The notes below the pieces were generated by a model. It was not told where the DNA came from and made no database searches. It saw nothing but the letters and a program-made list of their open reading frames with translations. Below are positions 13,554 through 21,225 of a stretch of DNA of 21,225 nt, one piece after another. The position numbers and the translations under genes were made by a program. How positions within the stretch are numbered: position 1 is the first letter of the stretch; every line of letters begins with the position of its first letter. This DNA is from Acidilobaceae archaeon (lineage in GTDB: Archaea; Thermoproteota; Thermoprotei_A; Sulfolobales; Acidilobaceae): NCBI GenBank assembly GCA_027034115.1, contig JALVJB010000183.1:1-21225 (forward strand), given 5' to 3'.

Positions 13554-14525
13554 TTACTCTTCTACAGGCCCTATTACCTGCCTTCCCACCATCTTGTTTA
13601 TCCTTTCGACCTCCTGGTCTACCCACTTCTGGATTTCTTCGATCTCCTCGTCGGTTAGGTGCTTGAAGCGGCCCTGCATCCTGAGGTAGTGTTTCACGTG
13701 CTTCCTCCTTGGTACGGGGACTGTTACGTCGAACTCGCCGTGGTCGAGCTCCCAGTTCACCCACATTCCCGTCTCCGTGGCTAGCCTTGCAATCTTGATG
13801 CCGTATCTCGGGTCGAATCTCCACCCGGTTGGGCATGGTTGTAGCACGTGTATGAAAGTTGGTCCTTCTACTTCTAGGCCGCGCTTGAACTTGTTCAGCA
13901 TGTCCAGGGGGTAGGCTGGGTTTGTGGTGGCTACGTAGGGCACCCGGTGGGCTGCTACTATTTCTGCTATCGGCTTCTTAGGCCTCCTCTCTCCCCTCCA
14001 TACCTTGCCAGCGGGTGTTGTGGTTGTCCAGGCGAAGAGTGGCGTGGACCCGCTCCTCTGTATTCCAGTATTCATGTAGGCCTCGTTATCGTAGAGCACG
14101 TACATCACGTTATGGCCTCTCTCGAGCATTCCCGATAGGGCCTGGAATCCTATATCGTAGGTTCCACCATCACCTCCCAGCACTACAACGTTTATCTTCT
14201 TGTTGGGGTCGATCACTCCCTTCCTCTGCAGGACTTTTATCGCTGTCTCTACTCCGCTAGCCGCAGCAGCGGCGTTCTCGAATGCTAGGTGTAGCCATGG
14301 TACCTTCCAGCTCGTGTATGGATAGGTGGTGGTTGATACCTCTACGCACCCGGTGGCGTTTACTACTATGGTGTTGGGGCCAGCGGCTTTTAGCAAATGC
14401 CTCACTATGGTTCCAGCTGTGCACCCGGCGCATAGGCCGTGGCCAGGGGAGAATAGCTCCTGCCTGGGTATCTGGTTTATGAGCTTGAAGTACCTCTTCT
14501 TTTTCTTCTGTGCCTGGCTACTCAT
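13554..14525 (-). CDS. porB: Pyruvate:ferredoxin oxidoreductase, beta subunit
   Basis: This TPP-binding subunit (323 residues) carries the four cysteines that hold a [4Fe-4S] cluster: Cys32 and Cys35 (GLCAGC), Cys60 (ATGCVEV) and Cys231 (QPCPTGW). The TPP/Mg2+ motif runs from GGDGGTYDIG (117-126) to YDNEAYMNTG (145-154). The combination FENAAAAASGVE and NEAYMNTGIQRSGSTP is close to PorB of Pyrococcus. POR oxidises pyruvate and CoA to acetyl-CoA and CO2 and reduces ferredoxin in the cytoplasm. Related 2-oxoisovalerate oxidoreductases share these motifs, so substrate range is not proven. The ATG overlaps the porA stop by eight bases, and GGGGTGTG precedes it. It is the last subunit gene of the gamma-delta-alpha-beta operon. 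Confidence 0.92.
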   Translation of the reverse strand: MSSQAQKKKKRYFKLINQIPRQELFSPGHGLCAGCTAGTIVRHLLKAAGPNTIVVNATGCVEVSTTTYPYTSWKVPWLHLAFENAAAAASGVETAIKVLQRKGVIDPNKKINVVVLGGDGGTYDIGFQALSGMLERGHNVMYVLYDNEAYMNTGIQRSGSTPLFAWTTTTPAGKVWRGERRPKKPIAEIVAAHRVPYVATTNPAYPLDMLNKFKRGLEVEGPTFIHVLQPCPTGWRFDPRYGIKIARLATETGMWVNWELDHGEFDVTVPVPRRKHVKHYLRMQGRFKHLTDEEIEEIQKWVDQEVERINKMVGRQVIGPVEE

Positions 14526-15744
14526 ACTTCACACCCCTAACTCCCCAATAGAGGGACTCTTCTGGGGCTCTCCCCCTGTCTAAAACCTTGAATGAGTAAT
14601 CTACTATTTCACGGATTGTATCTTCTGTTATCCTTCTCTGCCCGATGCCCGCTATAATGCTCATAATCATGGGCTTCGCCTCGTCCTGGTAGAAGGAGGA
14701 CATTATCTCTAGTGCTACGGGGCCTGCTATTCTTGCTCCATAGCTTATGGCTTTGTCTATCACGGTGACTAGTTTAGCGTTGCCTAGAGCCTTCTTCACG
14801 TCCTCTACTGGGAACGGTCTCCACAGCCTTAGTCTCATAGCTCCGACTTTCACTCCCTTCTCCACGAGTGGTTCTAACGCTTCTATGACTGTCCCGTAGA
14901 GGCCTCCGTACGCTACTATCACGACGTCTGCGTCTTCAACGTTGAATGTTTCTATGAGGCCGTAGCCACGGCCGAACCTTGCTTTGAACTCCTCGTCTGC
15001 CTTTCTAGCTTTCTCGAGGGCCTTCTTCATTGCCACGACTTGCTGGTACTTGAACTCGTAGTACCATTCCGGCCCTGTCAGGGTTCCCATTGTAATGGGC
15101 CTCTCTGGGTCCAGCTTGATCCTGTTGTAGTTCTTGGGAGCATAGTCTAGTATTGGCTTGTTATCCTCGGGGACTAGGACGGGCTCGTAGGTGTGGCTCA
15201 TTAGGTAGCCGTCGTAGGCTACCATGACGGGTAGCATTACCTCGGGGTCTTCCGCGATACGATAGGCTTGCACTATGCTATCGTAGACCTCTTGGGCTGA
15301 AGAGGCTATCAGGGTTATCCAACTGGTATCCCTCGTGTTCATTAGGTCGCTGTAATCATTCCAGATGCTTATCGGTGCCGATAGAGCCCTGGTAGCGATG
15401 CTCATTACTACTGGTAGTCTTAGCCCGCTAGCTATGTGGAGTATCTCGTGCATAAGTTCCAGGCCCTGGCTAGCGGTTGCAGTAAAGGCCCTTGCTCCAG
15501 CGGCTGACGCGGCGATTGTCGCGCTGAGCGCTGAGTGCTCGCTCTCAACATGTATCATCTCCGCGTTAAGCTCGCCATTGGCTATGAACTCTGCTATCTT
15601 CTCCACAACAGTCGTCTGCGGCGTGATGGGGTAGGCCGCGATGACGTCGACGTCCAGGTCCTTGACCGCGTAAGCGACCGCATAGTTACTCGAGAGAGGG
15701 AGCCTCTTCCAGGTCACCTTAGCCTCCTGAACCGTTACCGCCAT
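14518..15744 (-). CDS. porA: Pyruvate:ferredoxin oxidoreductase, alpha subunit
   Basis: The 408-residue alpha subunit holds the pyrimidine-binding half of the TPP site. The signature AAYPITPQT (36-44) carries the threonine that contacts substrate, and VESEHSALSATIAASAAG (66-83) supplies the conserved glutamate. The region GYLMSHTYEPV (about 188-198) is typical of PorA chains, and a transketolase C-terminal-like domain covers about 260-390. It pairs with PorB to form the active site. The start ATG 15742-15744 has a textbook site, GGAGGTG with seven bases spacing, and follows the porD stop by one base. No cysteine cluster is expected in this chain and none is seen. Confidence 0.93.
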   Translation of the reverse strand: MAVTVQEAKVTWKRLPLSSNYAVAYAVKDLDVDVIAAYPITPQTTVVEKIAEFIANGELNAEMIHVESEHSALSATIAASAAGARAFTATASQGLELMHEILHIASGLRLPVVMSIATRALSAPISIWNDYSDLMNTRDTSWITLIASSAQEVYDSIVQAYRIAEDPEVMLPVMVAYDGYLMSHTYEPVLVPEDNKPILDYAPKNYNRIKLDPERPITMGTLTGPEWYYEFKYQQVVAMKKALEKARKADEEFKARFGRGYGLIETFNVEDADVVIVAYGGLYGTVIEALEPLVEKGVKVGAMRLRLWRPFPVEDVKKALGNAKLVTVIDKAISYGARIAGPVALEIMSSFYQDEAKPMIMSIIAGIGQRRITEDTIREIVDYSFKVLDRGRAPEESLYWGVRGVKYE

Positions 15745-15745
15745 G

Positions 15746-16072
15746 CTACTTCACCTCCTCCACGAAGTCTATCGCGTTCACGGGGCACTCCTCAACACAG
15801 ATCCCACACCCCTTACAGTGGTCGTAGTCTATCCTGAGGGAGAAGGAGTATTTCCTACCCTTGCTCGTGACATACTCCTCGTCGATTATATGAAAGACGG
15901 AGTCCGGGCAGTAAACCCAGCATAAGAGGCATCTTATGCACTTGTCCTGGTTGATCACGGGCCTGAAGACTCTCCAGTCCCCAGTATACCTCTCCTCGGC
16001 ATTACCGGGCTCGATAATAATGCCCCCAGGAGGGATCTCGTTCCACGCGGGAAGCTTCTCCTCAGCCGCCAC
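15746..16072 (-). CDS. porD: Pyruvate:ferredoxin oxidoreductase, delta subunit (2x[4Fe-4S] ferredoxin)
   Basis: This 108-residue ferredoxin-like chain has two complete CxxCxxCxxxCP motifs: Cys45/48/51/55 (CIRCLLCWVYCP) and Cys86/89/92/96 (CKGCGICVEECP). Together they bind two [4Fe-4S] clusters that pass electrons from the TPP site towards free ferredoxin. The N-terminal 40 residues (with GDWRVFRPVI) are the usual PorD lead-in. The start is GTG 16070-16072, preceded by GAGGTGA with six bases spacing, and the porG stop lies six bases upstream, so all four por genes are translated from one mRNA. Confidence 0.94.
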   Translation of the reverse strand: MAAEEKLPAWNEIPPGGIIIEPGNAEERYTGDWRVFRPVINQDKCIRCLLCWVYCPDSVFHIIDEEYVTSKGRKYSFSLRIDYDHCKGCGICVEECPVNAIDFVEEVK

Positions 16073-16078
16073 TTATAC

Positions 16079-16651
16079 TCACCTCGCCACCACACTCTCA
16101 GCAGCCACAGCCTCATAGGCCGCTCGTACTGCTTTCACGTTCTTCTCGCCGAGGCGGCCTGGGAAGGTCTCCATAATGGCTTTTTCCACATTCTCAAGAG
16201 ACACGATTGGTAAAACCTTTACGAGAGCCCCAACCATAGCGGTGTTCACGATCGGGACTCCTAGAATCTCGAGGGCTATTTTCGTAGCGTCCACAGTGTA
16301 TATCCTGTACTTGCCCGGGTCTATGCCCGTTGATTCTGCGAACTCGCTCGCAGTCTTCTTAGTGTTGACTAGGATCAAGCCCCCCTCCTTGAGGCCTGGG
16401 AGGTATAGCTCCTTCGGGAGGCTCGAGTCCAGGATTACTACGACATCGGGCCTCGTTATCGGAGCCCTTGTTAGTATAGGCTTGTCGGATACCCTCGTAT
16501 AGGCTCTAACTGGTGCTCCACGCCTCTCGGCACCGAACTCTGGGAAAGCCTGCGCATACTTCCCCTCGAATATAGCGGCCTCGGCAAGGATCATTGCGGC
16601 CGTTACGGCTCCCTGGCCGCCTCGGCCATGCCATCTTATCTCGAATCGCAA
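16079..16651 (-). CDS. porG: Pyruvate:ferredoxin oxidoreductase, gamma subunit
   Basis: The gamma subunit carries the family signature IRWHGRGGQGAVTAA near the N-terminus, then AQAFPEFGAERRGAPV and a Rossmann-like core with VIVNTAMVGAL. It packs against the alpha chain and probably contributes to CoA binding. I start at TTG 16649-16651 because GAGGGG lies six bases before it and because Pyrococcus PorG begins just ahead of the same IRxHGRGGQG motif; this gives 190 residues. An upstream GTG (16691-16693) would put a TATA-like stretch inside the coding region and add an atypical extension. It is the first gene of the por operon and diverges from the glycerate kinase gene. Confidence 0.92.
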   Translation of the reverse strand: MRFEIRWHGRGGQGAVTAAMILAEAAIFEGKYAQAFPEFGAERRGAPVRAYTRVSDKPILTRAPITRPDVVVILDSSLPKELYLPGLKEGGLILVNTKKTASEFAESTGIDPGKYRIYTVDATKIALEILGVPIVNTAMVGALVKVLPIVSLENVEKAIMETFPGRLGEKNVKAVRAAYEAVAAESVVAR

Positions 16652-16677
16652 GTCGTACCCCTCACACCGGTTTCTAT

Positions 16678-16735
16678 CAAATATAGTATTCACTGTCTAT
16701 CCGATATAATAATGTTCAACTAGTATATGATACTA
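16678..16735. promoter_or_regulatory. Divergent promoter region of porG and the glycerate kinase gene
   Basis: For porG, the minus strand offers CTATATTTG (16686-16678) or TTATTATATC (about 16712-16703). For the kinase, the plus strand offers GATATAATAA (16703-16712). An inverted repeat TAGTAT-ATG-ATACTA (16721-16735) lies at the kinase side and encloses its first ATG. The shared region could let one regulator set both genes. TATA boxes are assigned by likeness and distance only. Confidence 0.4.
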
Positions 16736-18067
16736 TACATGGGGATACCTTCAATGACGAATATACAAGATATTCCCGAGCTAGCGCTAGAAGCCAGATC
16801 ACTGGTTGACAAGATAATCGAGTACAGTGATCTCTACACTTATACGAGGCGGGCATTGGAAGCCCTTAACGTGAAGCCTAGGGTACTGATAGCTTTTGGT
16901 AAGGCAAGTGTTCCGATGGCTAGAGCTGCTATTGACTATCTCGGCGACCGCATCGAGGGCGGTGTAGTAGTAATACCGAAGTGGAGGGAGACGCCAAGCC
17001 TGCCCCGCCTCGAAGTAGTCAGAGGGAGCCATCCCGTCCCAGACGAGTCAAGCCTCAAGGCTGGGGAAGTAGTCGTAGAGTGGGCGAGGAGTGCTAGGAA
17101 CAAAGAGTTACTCGTCCTGGTTTCCGGCGGTGGGAGTGCCATGGTCGAGTTACCCCAGGAGGGAGTCGGGCTTGAGGACATTGCAGAGACAAACAAGCTC
17201 CTGCTATTATCAGGCGCCTCGATATATGAGATAAACGCCGTCCGAAAACATCTCAGCCTTGTCAAGGGAGGATGGCTGGCTAAACATGCTTTCCCAGCCA
17301 TTATACATGGATTGTATGCCAGTGATGTTCCCGGCGACAGATTGGATACGATAGCGTCGGGGCCAACAGTTCCGGATCCGACTACATATAAAGAGGCCTT
17401 AACTGTTCTAAAACGCTATAATCTACTAGATAAAGTGCCTGTTAACGTACTGCGAGTACTTGAAGAAGGCGCCAAAGGACTACGACCGGAAACCCCTAAA
17501 CCTGGCGACCCTGTTTTCACCAGCGTTACAAACCTACTAGTAGCCTCAAACATGCACGTGCTACAACGACTAGATAATTACCTAAAACGCAAGGGCTACA
17601 ATACGCTAATACTCACTAGTAGGATTGAGGGAGAGAGCAGAGAAGTCGGCAGAGTACTCTCGTCAATAACCCTGGAAGTCATTGAGCGAGGAGTCCCTCT
17701 AGATAAACCTGCCGCTCTACTATTGGGGGGAGAGACGACGGTCACAGTAACAGGTGAAGCAGGGACCGGGGGGAGAAACCAGGAGCTAGCATTATCGTGG
17801 CTTTTACATACCGATAAATGGTTAAGAGGTGAAGGTAAGAGTGCTCTCCTAGCCATGGATACCGATGGGATAGATGGCAGTAGCCCGGCTGCTGGCGCCC
17901 TTGTCTGGACTGGTCTCTCGCGTAGAGCTAGAGAGCTGGGATTCGACCCGTGGTCATACTTAGAGAGGCATGATTCCTACAGCCTCTTCTCCAGGATAGG
18001 TGCTACTGTTGAGACAGGACCTCTCGACTCAAATCTAAACAGTATAATAATAATACTAGTAAAATAA
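16727..18067 (+). CDS. Glycerate 2-kinase (MOFRL family)
   Basis: The protein (up to 446 residues) phosphorylates D-glycerate to 2-phosphoglycerate with ATP, the last special step of the non-phosphorylative or branched Entner-Doudoroff route and of serine/glycerate use in archaea. Family marks are AFGKAS (56-61), GSHPVPDE (100-107), LVSGGGSAM (131-139), NAVRKHLSLVKGG (170-182) and YASDVPGDRLDTIASGPT (197-214). The MOFRL domain follows, with GGETTVTV near 340, GTGGRNQEL and MDTDGIDGSSPAAGA near 385. Length matches the family. Three in-frame ATGs (16727, 16739, 16754) compete; the first lies within an inverted repeat and perhaps upstream of the transcript start, so 16739 or 16754 may be the real one. 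It ends 20 bp from the convergent subtilase. Confidence 0.92.
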   Translation: MILYMGIPSMTNIQDIPELALEARSLVDKIIEYSDLYTYTRRALEALNVKPRVLIAFGKASVPMARAAIDYLGDRIEGGVVVIPKWRETPSLPRLEVVRGSHPVPDESSLKAGEVVVEWARSARNKELLVLVSGGGSAMVELPQEGVGLEDIAETNKLLLLSGASIYEINAVRKHLSLVKGGWLAKHAFPAIIHGLYASDVPGDRLDTIASGPTVPDPTTYKEALTVLKRYNLLDKVPVNVLRVLEEGAKGLRPETPKPGDPVFTSVTNLLVASNMHVLQRLDNYLKRKGYNTLILTSRIEGESREVGRVLSSITLEVIERGVPLDKPAALLLGGETTVTVTGEAGTGGRNQELALSWLLHTDKWLRGEGKSALLAMDTDGIDGSSPAAGALVWTGLSRRARELGFDPWSYLERHDSYSLFSRIGATVETGPLDSNLNSIIIILVK

Positions 18068-18087
18068 AAAAGGTATTGGGATTTAGC

Positions 18088-21000
18088 CTAGTGTTTTCTG
18101 TATCCCAGATAGACTGCTGCAGCTAGGCCAGCCACTACTACCATTACCGTCAGCAGTGAGCCTAGCGATGTGGACGGAAGGGCTAGAGATCCACCAACTA
18201 TCTTTGGCGGGACAGTAAGTATGATTGGCGTACCAGTAAGGTCGGAGATTGACGGGCTTGTAGTGCCTGTTATTACCACTGTTACCTCACCCGTGTCAGC
18301 GTTTATTGTGTAGTTGCTGACCGGCTTCCACGTCGATCCATCGTACCAGAGTAGCTTCGCATCGCTTACCTTTACCCACTTAGTTTCAAGGTGGAACGTC
18401 AAAACGACCTTATGTAGCGCTCCAGCGGTAGACTCCGTCGCGTACACGTCTGTGAAGATGTTCAGCTTGTTTAGACCTGCTGGGAGGGTTACTCCCAGGG
18501 CTTCCTCATAGGCGCTTGCGGAGGGGAATTTAACTACCTGGACTGTTGCGGGAGCAGTTAGTTCTACGCTAACTTCTGTCGATGAAAGTACTCCGCTCAC
18601 GGTTACGCCGGGTACTGTTGCAGTCGTGTTGTCTAGGAATAGAATTGATGCTCCTTCTGCATACTTGACGAATTTGATCGTAGCAGTTGTGTAGTTATCT
18701 TTTCCGAGGTAGTCTACTCCGCCGACTGTCACATTGTATTCATTGCCAGAGGTCAAACCGGCGGCCGTTCCGTTTATCTCGATGTATCCGGTGGAGCTGC
18801 CTCCCTGGAATAGAGTAGTGCCTGCTTCCTTGATCATTATAGTGTAGAAGGCCAAGCCGAAATCGTCTGCAAAGGCTCCAGTAGCGTTCACCTTAATAAT
18901 TGGGTAGTTCACATCTATCACTAGCTTATCCGCTGTCACGCTTGGTGATGCCTTGTCTAGGTAGAAGGCTAGTGCACTCTTTAACAGGTGCTCTGCTACG
19001 GGCTCCTCGAGAGTGTCTACGTCGAATGCAAAGTAGACTGTCTTGGCGGTTGTGTTACCGGTTCCATCATAAGTTACCATAGCAGCGGTGTCCATCGCTA
19101 TGCTCCAGTTAGCCACCGCGGTGCCATTATTTACTGGGAGCACTTCGTCCGGCCAGTAGCCCAAGATCTCATAGGCCGTTATGTTACCCATCGGTGTTCC
19201 TTCGCTAGCGTTGTAATATTCGAGGTATGCTAGCGGGCCTAGCACAGTCTCCGTTATCGGGTACTTTAATAGAGTCACGTTATAGGTGTCCGGCCACATG
19301 TCACTGTAGAACTTAGCGTGGGCCACATTAATCATTAAGGCGTCAGCGCCGTGGAACCATCCGATATCTCCTCCTGATAGAATGATCAGGCCGTTGTAGT
19401 ATTCTGAATATGTGATTAATGCTAAGTAATCTGCTATGTCACTTATCGGGAAGTAGTAGCCTCCAGCGAAATACGCGACGACGGGGAAGTCTCCGCTTAG
19501 CACTGGGCCGTATATGGAGCCTAGCACAGCAGGGTTCCAGACGAATGCTGGTAGACCCGCCTCACCGGCAGCATTCTCCATGGCAGTAATTGACTTGGTA
19601 ACATTTGGAGCCGCGTAGGCGTCGGGGATTATTAGAACCGTTGGCTGGGTCACTTTAGACTTCATGTAAACTGTTAGGTTGACTCCTCCGTCGCTGTCGA
19701 AGGGATAGCTTATGTAGAGATAGTGGGTTCCAGATAAGTCTTCTCCGACAAGCCTTATTGTCGTGTTAGACGGGACTCTTATGTGGAACTGCCCTGATGC
19801 GTCGGTGACGTTCCAGCCGTAGAGATTGTCGAGATACGGGGACCATGCACTAACGTTAACTCCTTCTATTGGCTGGCCCGTATCGTAGTCTATGACTGTG
19901 CCGTTTATCCATACTGGTTGTAGTAGTGTGAAGCCGTAGATTACTTTAATGGTTCCGCTTGTATTGGTGCTGAATGTTATGTGGCCGCCATAGGGTCCTG
20001 TCGGCATGGTTGTGTTTGTTAGGTTAATGTACAGGGTTATGGTTACTGTTCCGTTTGGCGGTATGATGTAGCTGTCGCCTATGCTTGGGGACTGTACTGC
20101 CGCGTCCCAGTCTTGGTATGAGAGGTTGCTTATGCTGGCGCTGGTCCAGTAGAGGTCTATGTCTGTTACGTTGACTTGGGCTGGGGTCGTGCCCAGATTG
20201 ATTAGCGTGATGTTGTACTCCGTACTGTTGTCTATGTACTTTAAGGGGGTTCCTAGGAATACGTTTGCCTCCTCTGGAATTACGGTTGCCGTCACGGCCT
20301 GCATCGGGTCAATCATTCCTGCACCCTGCTTGTAGATGTCGTAGGCGTAGGGGAAGTAGGCGTTGGGGTAGAGCCAGTCGGCAGTAGAGATTATTGCTGA
20401 CTTAATCATGTAGGGCGTCCATGTCGGATGAGCGCTCTTGATGAGGGCGGCGAGGCCTGCTACGTGAGGCGTAGCCATGCTTGTGCCAGCCCATGCCTCA
20501 TAGGGGAAGTCTGGCGCCCATAGGCCTAGGCTCATTGGAACCGTTGATGACACTGCCATTCCGGGAGCCGAGACATCTGGCTTAGTGTAGTAATCGACAG
20601 GGCTCGGACCTGTGCTACTGAACCATGCCGTTGTCCATGCCTTTGTTGCGGCTGCTACCGTGATAGCCTCGTGGCTTATACCTGGGCTCTCGATCGTGTA
20701 GTAGTCTGGGCCACTGTTGCCTGCCGCTATTACTACTACTATTCCGTGTTCGACTAGCCAGTCAGCCATCTGGGCTATGGGGTCATAGGATGCAGCTGGA
20801 CCTCCTAGGCTCATCGATACTACGTCGGCACTAATGTTATAGGCCCACTCCATTCCATCGAGTATCGCACTGTAGGGGCAGCCGAAGGTACTGCATACCT
20901 TGCCCATTGCGAGGTCTGCTCCTGGCGCGATGCCGTGGAATTGGCTTGGTGTTCTCACCCACCAGCTGTGGGTTATGACGTTTGGCGGTGGGGTTAATGT

Positions 21001-21225
21001 CGACACATCGTCATAGAGGAGTACTTGGGACGAGTTTGTTGCATTATATACTACTATTTTGTCTATGAACCATCCGTCTATGTCCCAGTGGCTTAAGTAG
21101 TAGGTTCCGTTTATGTATGCTGCTATATAGTCGTAGATGAAGGATACTTCCATTGTGGTCGCATTGGCTGGGACTGTTATGTTGTAGGAGTCTGTTACTG
21201 GAGTGGTCTGGTTTCCGCTGAAGCT
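18088..21225 (-). CDS. Large membrane-anchored subtilisin-like serine protease (5' end outside window)
   Basis: The frame is open to the right edge, giving 1045 visible residues and no start. The subtilase (S8) core shows the oxyanion Asn170 in AAGNSG and the catalytic Ser249 in GTSMATPHVAG (numbered from the edge). HGIAPGADLAMGKV (about 97-110) normally follows the catalytic His, so Asp and His must lie upstream, beyond the window. A beta-rich glycosylated region follows, then a carboxypeptidase-regulatory-like domain near 435-500 (INGTVIDYDTGQPIEGVNVS). Further extracellular beta domains precede a single C-terminal membrane helix with a short basic tail (about 1012-1045, ending YLGYRKH). 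Dozens of N-x-S/T sequons indicate a glycosylated cell-surface enzyme. The plan resembles pyrolysin and S-layer-associated proteases such as STABLE of Staphylothermus, degrading external protein. Confidence 0.9.
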   Translation of the reverse strand, partial: SFSGNQTTPVTDSYNITVPANATTMEVSFIYDYIAAYINGTYYLSHWDIDGWFIDKIVVYNATNSSQVLLYDDVSTLTPPPNVITHSWWVRTPSQFHGIAPGADLAMGKVCSTFGCPYSAILDGMEWAYNISADVVSMSLGGPAASYDPIAQMADWLVEHGIVVVIAAGNSGPDYYTIESPGISHEAITVAAATKAWTTAWFSSTGPSPVDYYTKPDVSAPGMAVSSTVPMSLGLWAPDFPYEAWAGTSMATPHVAGLAALIKSAHPTWTPYMIKSAIISTADWLYPNAYFPYAYDIYKQGAGMIDPMQAVTATVIPEEANVFLGTPLKYIDNSTEYNITLINLGTTPAQVNVTDIDLYWTSASISNLSYQDWDAAVQSPSIGDSYIIPPNGTVTITLYINLTNTTMPTGPYGGHITFSTNTSGTIKVIYGFTLLQPVWINGTVIDYDTGQPIEGVNVSAWSPYLDNLYGWNVTDASGQFHIRVPSNTTIRLVGEDLSGTHYLYISYPFDSDGGVNLTVYMKSKVTQPTVLIIPDAYAAPNVTKSITAMENAAGEAGLPAFVWNPAVLGSIYGPVLSGDFPVVAYFAGGYYFPISDIADYLALITYSEYYNGLIILSGGDIGWFHGADALMINVAHAKFYSDMWPDTYNVTLLKYPITETVLGPLAYLEYYNASEGTPMGNITAYEILGYWPDEVLPVNNGTAVANWSIAMDTAAMVTYDGTGNTTAKTVYFAFDVDTLEEPVAEHLLKSALAFYLDKASPSVTADKLVIDVNYPIIKVNATGAFADDFGLAFYTIMIKEAGTTLFQGGSSTGYIEINGTAAGLTSGNEYNVTVGGVDYLGKDNYTTATIKFVKYAEGASILFLDNTTATVPGVTVSGVLSSTEVSVELTAPATVQVVKFPSASAYEEALGVTLPAGLNKLNIFTDVYATESTAGALHKVVLTFHLETKWVKVSDAKLLWYDGSTWKPVSNYTINADTGEVTVVITGTTSPSISDLTGTPIILTVPPKIVGGSLALPSTSLGSLLTVMVVVAGLAAAVYLGYRKH

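Noticed and set aside
13528..13836. 102-codon minus-strand frame inside porB
   Set aside because: Out-of-frame shadow rich in Arg and Gly; porB is fully explained by its own frame.
1..21225. CRISPR array or tandem repeat block
   Set aside because: No regularly spaced repeats were seen; recurring CTAG/TAGTA words fit codon use of this genome.

Overview
The window reads as chromosomal DNA of a hyperthermophilic crenarchaeon. It is most likely from the Desulfurococcales and is compatible with Pyrodictiaceae, but I cannot fix the genus from sequence alone. The reasons are tightly packed and overlapping genes, frequent GTG and TTG starts behind GAGG(TG)-type ribosome binding sites, archaeal TATA boxes, heavy use of CTA/ATA/AGG codons, a four-subunit archaeal 2-oxoacid:ferredoxin oxidoreductase, a secreted archaeal S16 (Lon-like) protease and a very large membrane-anchored subtilase. 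No rRNA, tRNA or CRISPR array was found.

Layout. Positions 1-215 hold the end of an unrecognised plus-strand gene. It converges on a minus-strand membrane-anchored S16 protease (220-2175). Positions 2306-2427 hold a GC-rich, near-perfectly self-complementary element that may be a transposon end or a structured RNA. A GltD-like flavoprotein follows (2466-3524). From 12072 down to 3625 runs one long minus-strand gene train with overlapping or nearly touching genes. In order of transcription it encodes a HIT hydrolase, a DHH/DHHA1 phosphoesterase, a DUF4129 membrane protein, a DUF4350 membrane protein, a MoxR AAA+ ATPase, a DUF58 protein, a multi-pass membrane protein and an eIF2B-like protein. 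A small plus-strand gene (12231-12509) diverges from its promoter.

Next come an Asp/Glu racemase-family protein with one of its two catalytic cysteines missing (12781-13485) and the porG-porD-porA-porB operon (16651 down to 13554). A glycerate 2-kinase gene (16727-18067) diverges from the por operon. The 3' part of a giant subtilisin-like protease fills 18088-21225 and runs off the window.

How they work together. POR and glycerate kinase belong to central carbon metabolism: glycerate 2-kinase feeds 2-phosphoglycerate towards pyruvate, and POR oxidises pyruvate to acetyl-CoA with reduction of ferredoxin. The MoxR/DUF58/DUF4350/DUF4129 block looks like a membrane-associated AAA+ machine whose adaptor subunits face the cell surface. 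It appears co-transcribed with nucleotide/RNA-processing enzymes at its head and an eIF2B-like protein at its tail. This block is the best candidate in the window for an incompletely described system. Its DUF4129 gene also hides an 88-codon N-terminal extension with a signal peptide but no ATG, GTG or TTG start.
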